Below, in pieces: positions 56,598 to 64,000 of a stretch of DNA of 64,000 bases. Positions within the stretch are counted from its first letter, which is position 1. Each line of letters opens with the position of its first letter. The notes under the pieces were generated by a model. It saw nothing but the letters and a program-made list of their open reading frames with translations, ran no database searches and had not been told where the DNA came from. A program made the translations under genes and the position numbers. Where the stretch lies: NCBI GenBank assembly GCA_013389105.1, contig JACADZ010000004.1, positions 1-64,000 of the forward strand, given 5' to 3'. Source of the DNA: Parvularculaceae bacterium. Its GTDB lineage: Bacteria; Pseudomonadota; Alphaproteobacteria; Caulobacterales; Parvularculaceae.

Positions 56598-57873
56598 GCG
56601 GGCGGTCGCTGCGGTAGCGGTTGATACGCTCTTCGATTTCGCTGCGGAAGTGACGGATGAGGCCCTGCACCGGCCAGGCCGCCGCGTCGCCGAGCGCACA
56701 GATCGTGTGGCCTTCGACCTGGCTCGCGACATCGAGAAGCTTGTCGATTTCGGCGCTGGTCGACTGGCCGACGGCCATGCGCTCAAGGACGCGCCACATC
56801 CAGCCCGTGCCCTCGCGGCAGGGCGTGCACTGGCCGCAGCTTTCATGCTTGTAGAAATAGGAAATGCGGGCGATGGCGCGCACCACGTCGGTCGACTTGT
56901 CCATCACGATGACAGCCGCGGTGCCCAGCCCTGAGCGCGCTTCCTTCAGCGCGTCGAAATCCATGAGCACGGTCTCGCAGGTCTCGGCCGGCAGGAGGGG
57001 CACGGACGATCCGCCGGGGATCACCGCCTTGAGATTGTCCCAGCCGCCCCGGACGCCGCCGCAATGCTCGTTGATGAGCTCCTTGAGCGGGATCGACATC
57101 GCCTCTTCGACATTGCAGGGCCGGCTCACATGGCCTGAGATGCAAAAGATCTTCGTCCCGGAATTGTTCGCGCGCCCGAACGACGTGAACCACCTGGCGC
57201 CGCGGCGCAGGATGGTCGGCGCGACTGCGATCGATTCGACATTGTTGACCGTCGTCGGGCAGCCATAGAGGCCGGCGCCGGCCGGAAACGGGGGTTTCAG
57301 ACGCGGCTGGCCCTTTTTGCCTTCAAGGCTCTCGAGGAGCGCCGTCTCCTCGCCGCAGATATAGGCCCCGGCGCCGTGGTGGACGTAGATGTCGAAGTCG
57401 AAGCCGGAGCCGCAGGCGTTCCTGCCGACAAGACCTGCCGCGTAGGCCTCGTCGATCGCCTTTTGCAACGCGATCCGCTCGTCGACGAATTCGCCGCGGA
57501 TATAGACGTAACAGGTCTGCGCCTTCATCGCGAAGGACGCGACGAGGCAACCCTCGATGAGGAGATGCGGGTCGTGGCGGAGGATGTCGCGATCCTTGCA
57601 CGTGCCCGGCTCCGACTCGTCGGCGTTGACCACGAGATAGTGCGGGCGCTCGCCAACCTGCTTGGGCATGAACGACCATTTGAGACCGGTCGGAAAGCCC
57701 GCGCCGCCGCGCCCGCGGAGCCCCGAATCCTTCACCTGCTGGATGATCCAGTCGGGCCCCATGCGCAGCATGTCGGCCGTGCCGTTCCACGCGCCGCGTT
57801 TTCTGGCGGCCTCCAGCCCCGGCGAGTGGCGGCCGTAGAGATTAGTGAAGATGCGGTCCTTGTCAGCGAGCAT
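56575..57873 (-). CDS. nuoF: NADH-quinone oxidoreductase subunit F
   Basis: NuoF binds NADH and FMN and holds a 4Fe-4S cluster at the tip of Complex I. The 432-residue protein has [16 protein letters not shown] (NADH), [15 protein letters not shown] (FMN), and cluster ligands in [15 protein letters not shown] plus a later Cys in [10 protein letters not shown] 57873 overlaps the thioesterase stop by 11 bases. nuoG does not follow; GNAT and purB-side genes do, so the diaphorase pair is detached from the rest of nuo. Confidence 0.93.
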   Translation of the reverse strand: MLADKDRIFTNLYGRHSPGLEAARKRGAWNGTADMLRMGPDWIIQQVKDSGLRGRGGAGFPTGLKWSFMPKQVGERPHYLVVNADESEPGTCKDRDILRHDPHLLIEGCLVASFAMKAQTCYVYIRGEFVDERIALQKAIDEAYAAGLVGRNACGSGFDFDIYVHHGAGAYICGEETALLESLEGKKGQPRLKPPFPAGAGLYGCPTTVNNVESIAVAPTILRRGARWFTSFGRANNSGTKIFCISGHVSRPCNVEEAMSIPLKELINEHCGGVRGGWDNLKAVIPGGSSVPLLPAETCETVLMDFDALKEARSGLGTAAVIVMDKSTDVVRAIARISYFYKHESCGQCTPCREGTGWMWRVLERMAVGQSTSAEIDKLLDVASQVEGHTICALGDAAAWPVQGLIRHFRSEIEERINRYRSDRPHVAVAAE

Positions 57874-58315
57874 GGTCTGTACCGGGAAGATCGAAGAGTT
57901 TTGCTGTCTGCGTCGCAGTCGCGACGATGTCGCCCGCCTCGTTGAAGAGCGTCGCGCGGATGAAGGCGGAATTCTTCGTAAGATAGACGAGCTCGGCCTC
58001 GCACATGAGCGGCTCAAGGCCGGCGGGGCGCAGGAACTGGGTATGGATGTCGACCGAGGCCGGAGCCTTGGCGCCGTCGGTCAGCGCGACCACCATCGAG
58101 CCCATGGCGTCGTCGAGCATGGCGACAAGCATGCCCCCCTGGACGCCGCCGCGCGGGTTGAGCATCTCCTTTGCGCCTTTGAAGCGCACGCGCATGCGGC
58201 CGCGATCGCGGTCGATCGATACGAACTCATAGCCGAGAAACGCCGCGCAGGGCGGCATCTCGACTCTGTCGAGAACAGTGCCGGACTTGGTCGTGAACGG
58301 AGGCGGCCTGTTCAT
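57863..58315 (-). CDS. PaaI family hotdog thioesterase
   Basis: The 150-residue hotdog-fold protein has [21 protein letters not shown], the helix and catalytic-region pattern of PaaI/COG2050 acyl-CoA thioesterases, with the typical Asp in LDDAMG. It lies between the 77-residue membrane protein gene and nuoF. Its presence inside a nuo segment is unexplained. Confidence 0.88.
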   Translation of the reverse strand: MNRPPPFTTKSGTVLDRVEMPPCAAFLGYEFVSIDRDRGRMRVRFKGAKEMLNPRGGVQGGMLVAMLDDAMGSMVVALTDGAKAPASVDIHTQFLRPAGLEPLMCEAELVYLTKNSAFIRATLFNEAGDIVATATQTAKLFDLPGTDHAR

Positions 58316-58545
58316 GCGCTCTTCCCGGTCGGCGGCTTTTGCGCGCCCGCTTGCTCGCGGGCCCAGCGGATAAACAGCGGCGCACCGATGATCTGCGCGC
58401 CAACGACGCCGCCAATCACGTAAGAGAGCTTGCCGGTCGCAAAAAATGCGGCGGCCGCAACAGCGATGATCGCCGCCTCAAGCAACGCGATCCTGATGAG
58501 CGCGTGGACCGCCTCTTTGCGCTTTTCGTCCATCGGGGCTTCCAT
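58312..58545 (-). CDS. Small two-span membrane protein
   Basis: This 77-residue protein has two hydrophobic segments (about residues 17-38 and 42-59: LIRIALLEAAIIAVAAAAFF; YVIGGVVGAQIIGAPLFI). The family was not recognised. It is 12 bases after nuoE and overlaps the thioesterase by ATGA. Small ORFs between nuoE and nuoF are common in alphaproteobacteria; an assembly role is possible. Confidence 0.65.
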   Translation of the reverse strand: MEAPMDEKRKEAVHALIRIALLEAAIIAVAAAAFFATGKLSYVIGGVVGAQIIGAPLFIRWAREQAGAQKPPTGKSA

Positions 58546-58557
58546 TCGCAGGGCTCG

Positions 58558-59235
58558 CTATTTGGCGGGCGCTTTGGGCGCCGAGTTGGGCAACGTGACC
58601 GGCGCCGCGCGGCTGCCGTCGTATAGCGCGGGATCGGTCAACGTGCGCGGCTCGCCCTCGGGGTCCGAAGTGCGGCGGCGCGGGTTCTGCGTGCCGGTCT
58701 TCGGCTTCTCGCCGCGCTTCAGTCGCGCGAGCATGGCCTCGAGGCTCTCCGGCGTCAGGTCTTCGTAAAAATGATCGTCCGCCTTCGTTGAAATCTGCAC
58801 CATCGGCGCGTTGACGCAGGCGCCGAGGCATTCGACCTCGAGCCACGAGAACTTGCCGTCGGCGGAGACATGATTCTCCTCGCCGATGACGCGTTCGCAG
58901 ACCTGATTGAGCTCTCGCGAGCCGCGCAGCATGCAGGGCGTCGTGCCGCAGACCTGCACGAAATACTCCCCGACCGGCGCGAGGTTGAACATCGAATAGA
59001 AGGTCGCGACCTCGTAGACGCGGATGTAGGGCATCGAGAGCTGCCGCGCGATCGCCTCCATCATCGGGATCGAGATCCAGCCCTCCTGCTTCTGGCCGCG
59101 CCACAGGAACGGGATCACGCACGAGGCCTGCCGCCCGGCGGGATATTTCTTCATCTCGGCTTCGCACCAGGCGAGGTTCTCCGCCGTCCACGCGAACTGC
59201 GCAGGCTGGTTCTTGGCCGGACGGCGCGCCGCCAT
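58558..59235 (-). CDS. nuoE: NADH-quinone oxidoreductase subunit E
   Basis: NuoE holds a 2Fe-2S cluster beside NuoF. The 225-residue protein has ligands in the pattern C-x4-C (VCGTTPCMLRG) and C-x3-C (VECLGACVNAP), as in thioredoxin-like NuoE. A C-terminal ~60-residue Pro/Lys/Arg-rich extension is typical of alphaproteobacteria. nuoD is not adjacent; a membrane protein gene lies 83 bases upstream. Confidence 0.93.
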   Translation of the reverse strand: MAARRPAKNQPAQFAWTAENLAWCEAEMKKYPAGRQASCVIPFLWRGQKQEGWISIPMMEAIARQLSMPYIRVYEVATFYSMFNLAPVGEYFVQVCGTTPCMLRGSRELNQVCERVIGEENHVSADGKFSWLEVECLGACVNAPMVQISTKADDHFYEDLTPESLEAMLARLKRGEKPKTGTQNPRRRTSDPEGEPRTLTDPALYDGSRAAPVTLPNSAPKAPAK

Positions 59236-59318
59236 GACTGGGCTCCCATCTCGTCGGTTTTTTTGCGCGCCCTAAGTCGAGTATTCCGGCCGGTGGGTCA
59301 AGGCGAGGCGGGGCGGCG

Positions 59319-59771
59319 TCAGGCCGCGTCCCCCTTCGGGGACAGCTTCGCGATCTGCTCTTCGGCCTGCTCGATCGCGCGCCGCAATGCCGCGCGGCGA
59401 TAGGCCTTGATCTGGGGGCCGAGCAGCGGCAGGCGCGAGAGCACGCCGCGGCGCAGCACCAGCAGCACGGCGAAAAGCCCGAGGCCGGCGTACCCCGCCT
59501 GTTCCGGCGGCACCGAGCCGTCCGTCAGCAAGAAGCGCAGCGGCATGACCACGAAGCCGACGAGGCAGCCGAAGACCGCTCCGTAGACGAGTGCGCCGAG
59601 CCACACATGCCACGCGCCGACGTCGCGATGGCGCGCGCGCAGGTTGACCATAGCGCTGATGAGAAAGCCGAGCGCGATAACGACCGCCGCCGCGACCTCA
59701 ACATAGAAATAGAAGTTCTCCGCCATGCCCTCGGGCATGACCGCCGTCAGCTCGGCCGGCAATTCCTGCAT
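59319..59771 (-). CDS. Hypothetical membrane protein
   Basis: This 150-residue protein has three hydrophobic segments (FYFYVEVAAAVVIALGFLIS; VWLGALVYGAVFGCLVGFVV; AGYAGLGLFAVLLVLRRG) followed by a basic, helical C-terminal tail (KAYRRAALRRAIEQAEEQIAK). No family recognised. AGGGGG lies before ATG 59771. It precedes nuoE on the same strand but 83 bases away. Confidence 0.65.
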   Translation of the reverse strand: MQELPAELTAVMPEGMAENFYFYVEVAAAVVIALGFLISAMVNLRARHRDVGAWHVWLGALVYGAVFGCLVGFVVMPLRFLLTDGSVPPEQAGYAGLGLFAVLLVLRRGVLSRLPLLGPQIKAYRRAALRRAIEQAEEQIAKLSPKGDAA

Positions 59772-60105
59772 GCGGCCCCCTTGATCCCCGAGACCGGGGT
59801 GCAAGATACGCGTCCGGGGCCGGCCGCGTCGAGCGAGGTGGATTGAGGTCCGCAAACCCTCGCGCCAACGCACAAGGCGGCGCGCCCTAACCCCAAGTGG
59901 CTGTGCGACCCGCGGACCAGGCCGCGCGATCCTTAGGAACCGGAGGCGTGACGCCGCTCTCCCCTGCCCCCTCGGCTCCGCCGAAGGGGGGAGGAAGAGC
60001 TACTGCCCACTTCCCGCCACCTACTGCCTCCTGCTGGCCACCCGCCGCAGCCCCCCATTGCCCGCCGCCCGATAACCCTTAAGAGACCCCGGGTTGGAGG
60101 TTCCC
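59772..60105. other. Intergenic region upstream of tdh with hairpin and C-rich repeats
   Basis: These 334 bases hold no supportable gene. A hairpin (about 59967-59991: CCCCCTCGGC pairing with GCCGAAGGGGG, one bulge) lies mid-region. From about 60000 to 60070 there are imperfect short C-rich repeats with two CTACTGCC copies. The region must contain the tdh and leftward membrane-protein promoters, but none is obvious. Confidence 0.5.
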
Positions 60106-61140
60106 ATGAAAGCCCTGGTCAAAGCCAAGCGCGAGGAAGGCATCTGGATGGCCGACGTCGCACGGCCCGAGATCGGCCCGAACGACGTGCTCATCAAGGT
60201 GAAGAAGTCCGCCATCTGCGGCACCGACGTCCATATCTACAACTGGGACCAATGGGCCCAGAAGACGATCCCGGTGCCGATGACCGTCGGTCACGAATTC
60301 ATGGGCGAGATCGTCGAGATCGGTTCCGAGGTCCATCCCGAGCACTCCAAGATGAAGATCGGCGACCGCGTTTCGGTCGAGGGCCACGTCACCTGCGGCT
60401 ATTGCCGCAACTGTCGCGCCGGGCAGCGGCATCTGTGCCGCAACACGCAAGGCATAGGCGTCAACCGCGCCGGCGCCTTCGCGGAATACATCGCCGCGCC
60501 CGCCTTCAACGTCTATCGGCTCCCGGACGATATATCCGACGATCTCGGCGCCATTTTCGATCCCTTCGGCAACGCCGTGCATACGGCGCTCGCCTACGAT
60601 CTCGTCGGCGAGGACGTGCTCATCACCGGCGCGGGCCCGATCGGCATCATGGCGGCGGCCGTCGCGCGCTTCGTCGGCGCGCGCCATGTCGTGATCACCG
60701 ACGTCAACGACTACCGACTCGATCTCGCGAAAAAGATGGGCGCCTCGCGCGCCGTTAATGTCAGCCGCGAAAACCTCGGCGACGTGATGAGCGAACTGAA
60801 GATGGCGGAAGGCTTCGATGTCGGCCTCGAAATGTCCGGCGTGCCGGCGGCTTTCGCCTCGATGCTCGACACCATGAACCATGGCGGCAAGATCGCCATG
60901 CTCGGCATCATGCCGTCCGGCGCCGGCTGCGACTGGGAGAAGATCATCTTCAAGGGCCTCGACATCAAAGGCATTTACGGCCGGCGCATGTTCGAGACCT
61001 GGTACAAGATGGGCGCCCTCCTTCAGGCGGGCCTCAATCTAGAGCCCATCCTCACCCACCGCTTCAAAGCGGCGGATTACCAGGAAGGCTTCGACGTGAT
61101 GCGGTCGGGCCAGTCGGGGAAAGTCATCCTCGACTGGTGA
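60106..61140 (+). CDS. tdh: L-threonine 3-dehydrogenase
   Basis: Tdh oxidises threonine to 2-amino-3-ketobutyrate with NAD. The 344-residue zinc alcohol dehydrogenase-type protein has the catalytic zinc motif [20 protein letters not shown], and the structural zinc Cys cluster [20 protein letters not shown] precedes ATG 60106. kbl, the usual partner, is not adjacent. Confidence 0.95.
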   Translation: MKALVKAKREEGIWMADVARPEIGPNDVLIKVKKSAICGTDVHIYNWDQWAQKTIPVPMTVGHEFMGEIVEIGSEVHPEHSKMKIGDRVSVEGHVTCGYCRNCRAGQRHLCRNTQGIGVNRAGAFAEYIAAPAFNVYRLPDDISDDLGAIFDPFGNAVHTALAYDLVGEDVLITGAGPIGIMAAAVARFVGARHVVITDVNDYRLDLAKKMGASRAVNVSRENLGDVMSELKMAEGFDVGLEMSGVPAAFASMLDTMNHGGKIAMLGIMPSGAGCDWEKIIFKGLDIKGIYGRRMFETWYKMGALLQAGLNLEPILTHRFKAADYQEGFDVMRSGQSGKVILDW

Positions 61141-61232
61141 CGGCGTACGCGGCGGCGCGCTATAAAGGCGGACGGCTTGCGCGGTTTGTGATACCGATCC
61201 ATTGGGTTTGCCTAACTGAAAGGAGCCGACAG

Positions 61233-62042
61233 TTGAGCCGATGCGCCGCCTTTTTGGGCTTGATCGCCGCCGCTCTCGCCGGTCCTGCGGGGGCCTTGCC
61301 GCCTGAGCCTTCGGGAGCAAAGGCAGACGTCGCCGTCACCATGATCTGGAAGTCGGTCACCAAGAGCAAGGTTGAGGACTTCGACGGCGTCCACATCCAT
61401 ACGACGACCATCGACCAGACTACGACGCTGACCTGTCCCGTCGAATCTTACGGGCCCGAAGCGTCGAGCTATATTGATCGATTTACCGATCCTAGCGCGC
61501 CAGCCCGACCGCAAGTCGGCGGCGGGCCGGACGTCGCCGAAATCCAGAAGAAGTTCGAGGCGTGCAAGAAATCCGGCAAGAGCGAAATGGCATGTGCAAT
61601 GGAAATGGCGGAGGCCATGGGCGACCTGCCGTCGGACGGCGCGGACTCCGGCCCCGCACGTTTTTCGATTTTCTACAGCGAGGCGTGCGACGGGCGGATG
61701 GTCGCGAAAAACAGCCTGATCTCGGAACATTCCGGCGGCGGCAAGCGACAGATTCTCACGCGTTCGGAAGGCGAAGGTCCGCTGGACGATCCTGAGGCGA
61801 ATGTCGTCGTTGAAACCGACCTTGAAGGGTCGCGCACTCGTTATCTTTTTATCACGCCGGTGGCATTGTCGGTTCCGCGAACCGACCCGGGAGCCGACGG
61901 CCGCTTCGACCGCCTCCAGGCGATTCCTGAAACGCCCGTCATCGTCGGGCCGATGCCCGGACCTGCCAAGAGCGGAAGTTTCAGGAAAGACATTCCGGGC
62001 GGCTATTACGAAATAAACTGGACGTTTCAGCGCCGACGCTGA
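61233..62042 (+). CDS. Exported hypothetical protein
   Basis: This 269-residue protein, from a TTG with AGGAG eight bases upstream, has a signal peptide (LSRCAAFLGLIAAALAGPAGA) and a beta-rich mature part with several cysteines (TTLTCPV, FEACKKSGKSEMACAME, SEACDGRM). No family recognised. It follows tdh by 92 bases and ends about 250 bases before the M20 peptidase stop. Confidence 0.6.
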   Translation: MSRCAAFLGLIAAALAGPAGALPPEPSGAKADVAVTMIWKSVTKSKVEDFDGVHIHTTTIDQTTTLTCPVESYGPEASSYIDRFTDPSAPARPQVGGGPDVAEIQKKFEACKKSGKSEMACAMEMAEAMGDLPSDGADSGPARFSIFYSEACDGRMVAKNSLISEHSGGGKRQILTRSEGEGPLDDPEANVVVETDLEGSRTRYLFITPVALSVPRTDPGADGRFDRLQAIPETPVIVGPMPGPAKSGSFRKDIPGGYYEINWTFQRRR

Positions 62043-62117
62043 CCGGTTTTTACGTAAGTCCCGCGCGGCAGTCTGCGATGAGTTTCCGCCGGCGGCGGCC
62101 TCGGGGCTGACCGGGCG

Positions 62118-62234
62118 TCAGTTGGGCCAGCGAGCCGCCAGGTTGAGCCGCTCGAGGCCCGCGTTAAATGCTGCCTCATCGGCAGGGGGCTCATAAACCG
62201 CCCCCGAATTCGATCGGTTCTTGTCGGCGTCCAA
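62118..62234 (-). CDS. Possible 38-residue small protein or gene remnant
   Basis: A TTG at 62234 with GGAAAG upstream opens a 38-codon frame reading SNSGAVYEPPADEAAFNAG and ending AARWPN-stop. The composition is protein-like and the frame stays open back into the end of the M20 peptidase gene. It could be a small protein, or the leftover C terminus of a lost gene. Confidence 0.25.
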   Translation of the reverse strand: MDADKNRSNSGAVYEPPADEAAFNAGLERLNLAARWPN

Positions 62235-62296
62235 ACTCGTTCTTTCCAGCGGCGTGAACGGCGAGGACGGAATTGGCGCCCATGGACGTCCCGGCC

Positions 62297-63772
62297 TCAG
62301 CGCCTGAACGCCTTCTTCGCAAGGCCGCTCAGCGAGAAGCCGGTCTTCGGCTGCTGCGCCGCGTGGGCGGCGACGACGCGCGCGACGGTTTCGGTCACGC
62401 GCTTGCCGGTCGGGATGTGCAGGAATTCATTTGGTCCGTGCGCGTTGGAATGCGGTCCAAGGACTCCCGTGATCACGAACTGCGCCTTCGGGAAAACGCG
62501 ACCGAGCATGCCCATGAAAGGGATGGTGCCGCCTTCGCCCATCATGGCCATGGGCTGGCCCCATGATTCCTTCGACGCGTCGGCAAGCGCCGCGAGAAGC
62601 CAGGCTTGCGTCTCCGGCGCGTCCCAGCCGGCGCCGGGCTCCTCGAGCTCGAAGCTGACGCGGGCGCCGTAGGGCGGATCTTTTTCGAGAATCTTCTTCA
62701 TCGCCGCCGCCGCCTTGTGCGGATCGACGCGCGGCGGAATGCGCATGGAAAGCTTGGCCGTCGTGAACGGGCGCAGCACGTTGCCGGCGTTGGCCGGCGG
62801 CGGCGCGCCTTCAAGACCGACGACGGAAAGAGCGGGCCGCCACGTGCGATTGAGAATGAGTTCGACAAGATCGTCCGCAGCCGGACGCATGCCTTTGACG
62901 AAAGGAAATTTCGAATAGACCGCGTCGCCGAGCGCCTTCGCGGCGATCTTCGCCTCGGCCTTGCGGTGCGGCGGGATCTCGACGCCGAGATCGGGCAGGA
63001 GCACTTTACCCGTCTCCGGATCGTCGAGGCGATTGAGCAGTTGCCGCAGGATGCGGAAGCTCGACGGAACGACGCCGGAAGCATCGCCCGAGTGCACGCC
63101 CTCCTCCAGCACGTCGACGCGCAATGTTCCCCCGACAAGGCCGCGCAGCGATGTCGTCAGCCACAGCCGGTCATAGTCGCCGCAGCCTGAGTCGAGGCAG
63201 ACGACGAGCGCCACCTCCCCGAGCTTTCCAGCGAGCTTCTCCATATAGGCCGGGAGATCGGGGGAACCGGATTCCTCCGAGGCCTCGATGACGATGACGG
63301 CGCGCGCATGGTCGACCCCTTGCGCCCTGAGCGCAAGGAGCGCGGTCAAGGCGCCGAAGATCGCATAGCCGTCGTCGGCGCCGCCGCGCCCATAGAGCTT
63401 GTCGCCTTCGAGCACCGGAACCCACGGCCCCTTGCCCGCGGCCCAGCCGGTCATTTCCGGTTGCTTGTCGAGATGGCCGTAGAGGAGCACGGTCTCGGAC
63501 CCGGTCCCCGGCACATCGATGACAATCAGGGGCGTGCGGCCCTCGAGCCGCAGGACTTCGAGCGTGGCGCCGGGGAGCGCCGACAGCTTGCCGCGCGCCC
63601 AGTTCGTCAGCTGCTCGACAGCCTTTTCCATGTGGCCGTGTTTGGCCCAATCGGCGTCGAAGGCCGGCGACTTGTTGGGGATGCGGATGTAATCGACGAG
63701 AGAAGGCACGACCTCGTCGCGCCAGATGCGATCGACAAATTGCTTGAGACGCGGTTGCGACAATTGCGGCAC
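62297..63772 (-). CDS. M20 family metallopeptidase (dipeptidase-like)
   Basis: This 491-residue di-zinc peptidase has VLLYGHLDKQPEM (His and Asp ligands), GRGGADDGYAIF, and the catalytic EASEESGSPDL. The length and HLDKQ match the M20 carnosinase/dipeptidase group rather than ArgE/DapE. It starts at GTG 63772 with AGGGG upstream. No signal is seen. The substrate peptide is not evident. Confidence 0.88.
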   Translation of the reverse strand: MPQLSQPRLKQFVDRIWRDEVVPSLVDYIRIPNKSPAFDADWAKHGHMEKAVEQLTNWARGKLSALPGATLEVLRLEGRTPLIVIDVPGTGSETVLLYGHLDKQPEMTGWAAGKGPWVPVLEGDKLYGRGGADDGYAIFGALTALLALRAQGVDHARAVIVIEASEESGSPDLPAYMEKLAGKLGEVALVVCLDSGCGDYDRLWLTTSLRGLVGGTLRVDVLEEGVHSGDASGVVPSSFRILRQLLNRLDDPETGKVLLPDLGVEIPPHRKAEAKIAAKALGDAVYSKFPFVKGMRPAADDLVELILNRTWRPALSVVGLEGAPPPANAGNVLRPFTTAKLSMRIPPRVDPHKAAAAMKKILEKDPPYGARVSFELEEPGAGWDAPETQAWLLAALADASKESWGQPMAMMGEGGTIPFMGMLGRVFPKAQFVITGVLGPHSNAHGPNEFLHIPTGKRVTETVARVVAAHAAQQPKTGFSLSGLAKKAFRR

Positions 63773-63904
63773 GTGAACCCCTGAGCGACCATGCCAGGGA
63801 CCTTAGGAGCGATCGCGCCCCGGGCCAAGGCTCGCGAACTGCGGCGAAGTCTTGCGCCCGGACTGCGGGCCGCCGCCAAATTGGGGCCAATTTTGGAGGT
63901 CTTG

Positions 63905-64000
63905 ATGCATCTGCGCCGCTTAATCGCCCTCTGCGCGCTTGCCGCAGCGCCGCTCGCCGCGCTTGCCGCGCCGCCGGCCTCCGAGGCGACGATCGCCGCA
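63905..64000 (+). CDS. Start of a secreted protein, cut by window edge
   Basis: GGAGG at 63895 precedes ATG 63905. The 32 codons before the edge encode a Sec signal peptide (RRLIALCALAAAPLAALA, likely cleaved before APPAS). The rest lies outside the window, so the function cannot be named. Confidence 0.6.
   Translation, partial: MHLRRLIALCALAAAPLAALAAPPASEATIAA

Overview
This window is a GC-rich, gene-dense bacterial chromosome segment from an alphaproteobacterium. The class assignment rests on a MucR/Ros regulator, the divK-pleD pair, DUF4169 and DUF2007 proteins, an alphaproteobacterial-style suf operon headed by an Rrf2 regulator, and many 4-base ATGA/GTGA stop-start overlaps. The order cannot be settled from sequence reading; Caulobacterales, Parvularculales and Hyphomicrobiales are all compatible. 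I see no rRNA, tRNA, insertion sequence, prophage or CRISPR array. The content is mostly housekeeping, with several unusual local arrangements.

Layout. 0-11 kb: marC-like gene, tadA, a methyltransferase, an RluB-type pseudouridine synthase, pyrG, secG, an ABC exporter, and a glyA-nrdR-nusB-thiL operon. 11-17 kb: a zinc-less MucR regulator, agmatine deiminase, and an FMN-riboswitch-controlled riboflavin operon ribD-ribE-ribB-ribH that ends, unexpectedly, with folE. 17-24 kb: a PepSY membrane protein and a divergent cluster of lipid or nucleotidyl-transfer genes. The cluster holds a Tam41-like nucleotidyltransferase, a diacylglycerol-kinase-family kinase and a CDP-alcohol phosphatidyltransferase on one strand. 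A metallophosphoesterase, a HIT-like protein and a MobA-like NTP transferase lie on the other. A 29-bp operator-like dyad sits between the two arms. 24-29 kb: an RND efflux permease and its adaptor. 29-37 kb: one long suf operon (iscR-like regulator, class I cysteine desulfurase, sufB, an exported RidA-like protein, a membrane cupin, sufC, sufD, sufS, sufT, sufA).

37-50 kb: an alpha/beta hydrolase, pleD and divK, a DNA polymerase IV with an N-terminal zinc ribbon, a Rid-FemAB-DUF2007-HIT operon, a hisC-like/proB/proA operon, and lipA with a RatA/Coq10-type gene. 50-64 kb: a large secreted DUF6345-like protein with a His/Cys pair, alanine dehydrogenase, purB, an isolated NADH-dehydrogenase diaphorase module (nuoE, nuoF) with embedded accessory genes, threonine dehydrogenase, an M20 peptidase, and the start of a secreted protein cut by the window edge.

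Most gene ends are tightly packed. The informative intergenic features are the FMN riboswitch with its promoter and terminator, a few hairpin terminators, a dispersed palindromic repeat present twice (about 41.7 and 54.5 kb), and the dyad at 21.9 kb. The best candidate for an under-described system is the divergent lipid cluster at 18.9-24.3 kb. Its gene set suggests kinase, nucleotidyl-activation and CDP-alcohol transfer chemistry for a non-standard phospholipid or sphingolipid head group.
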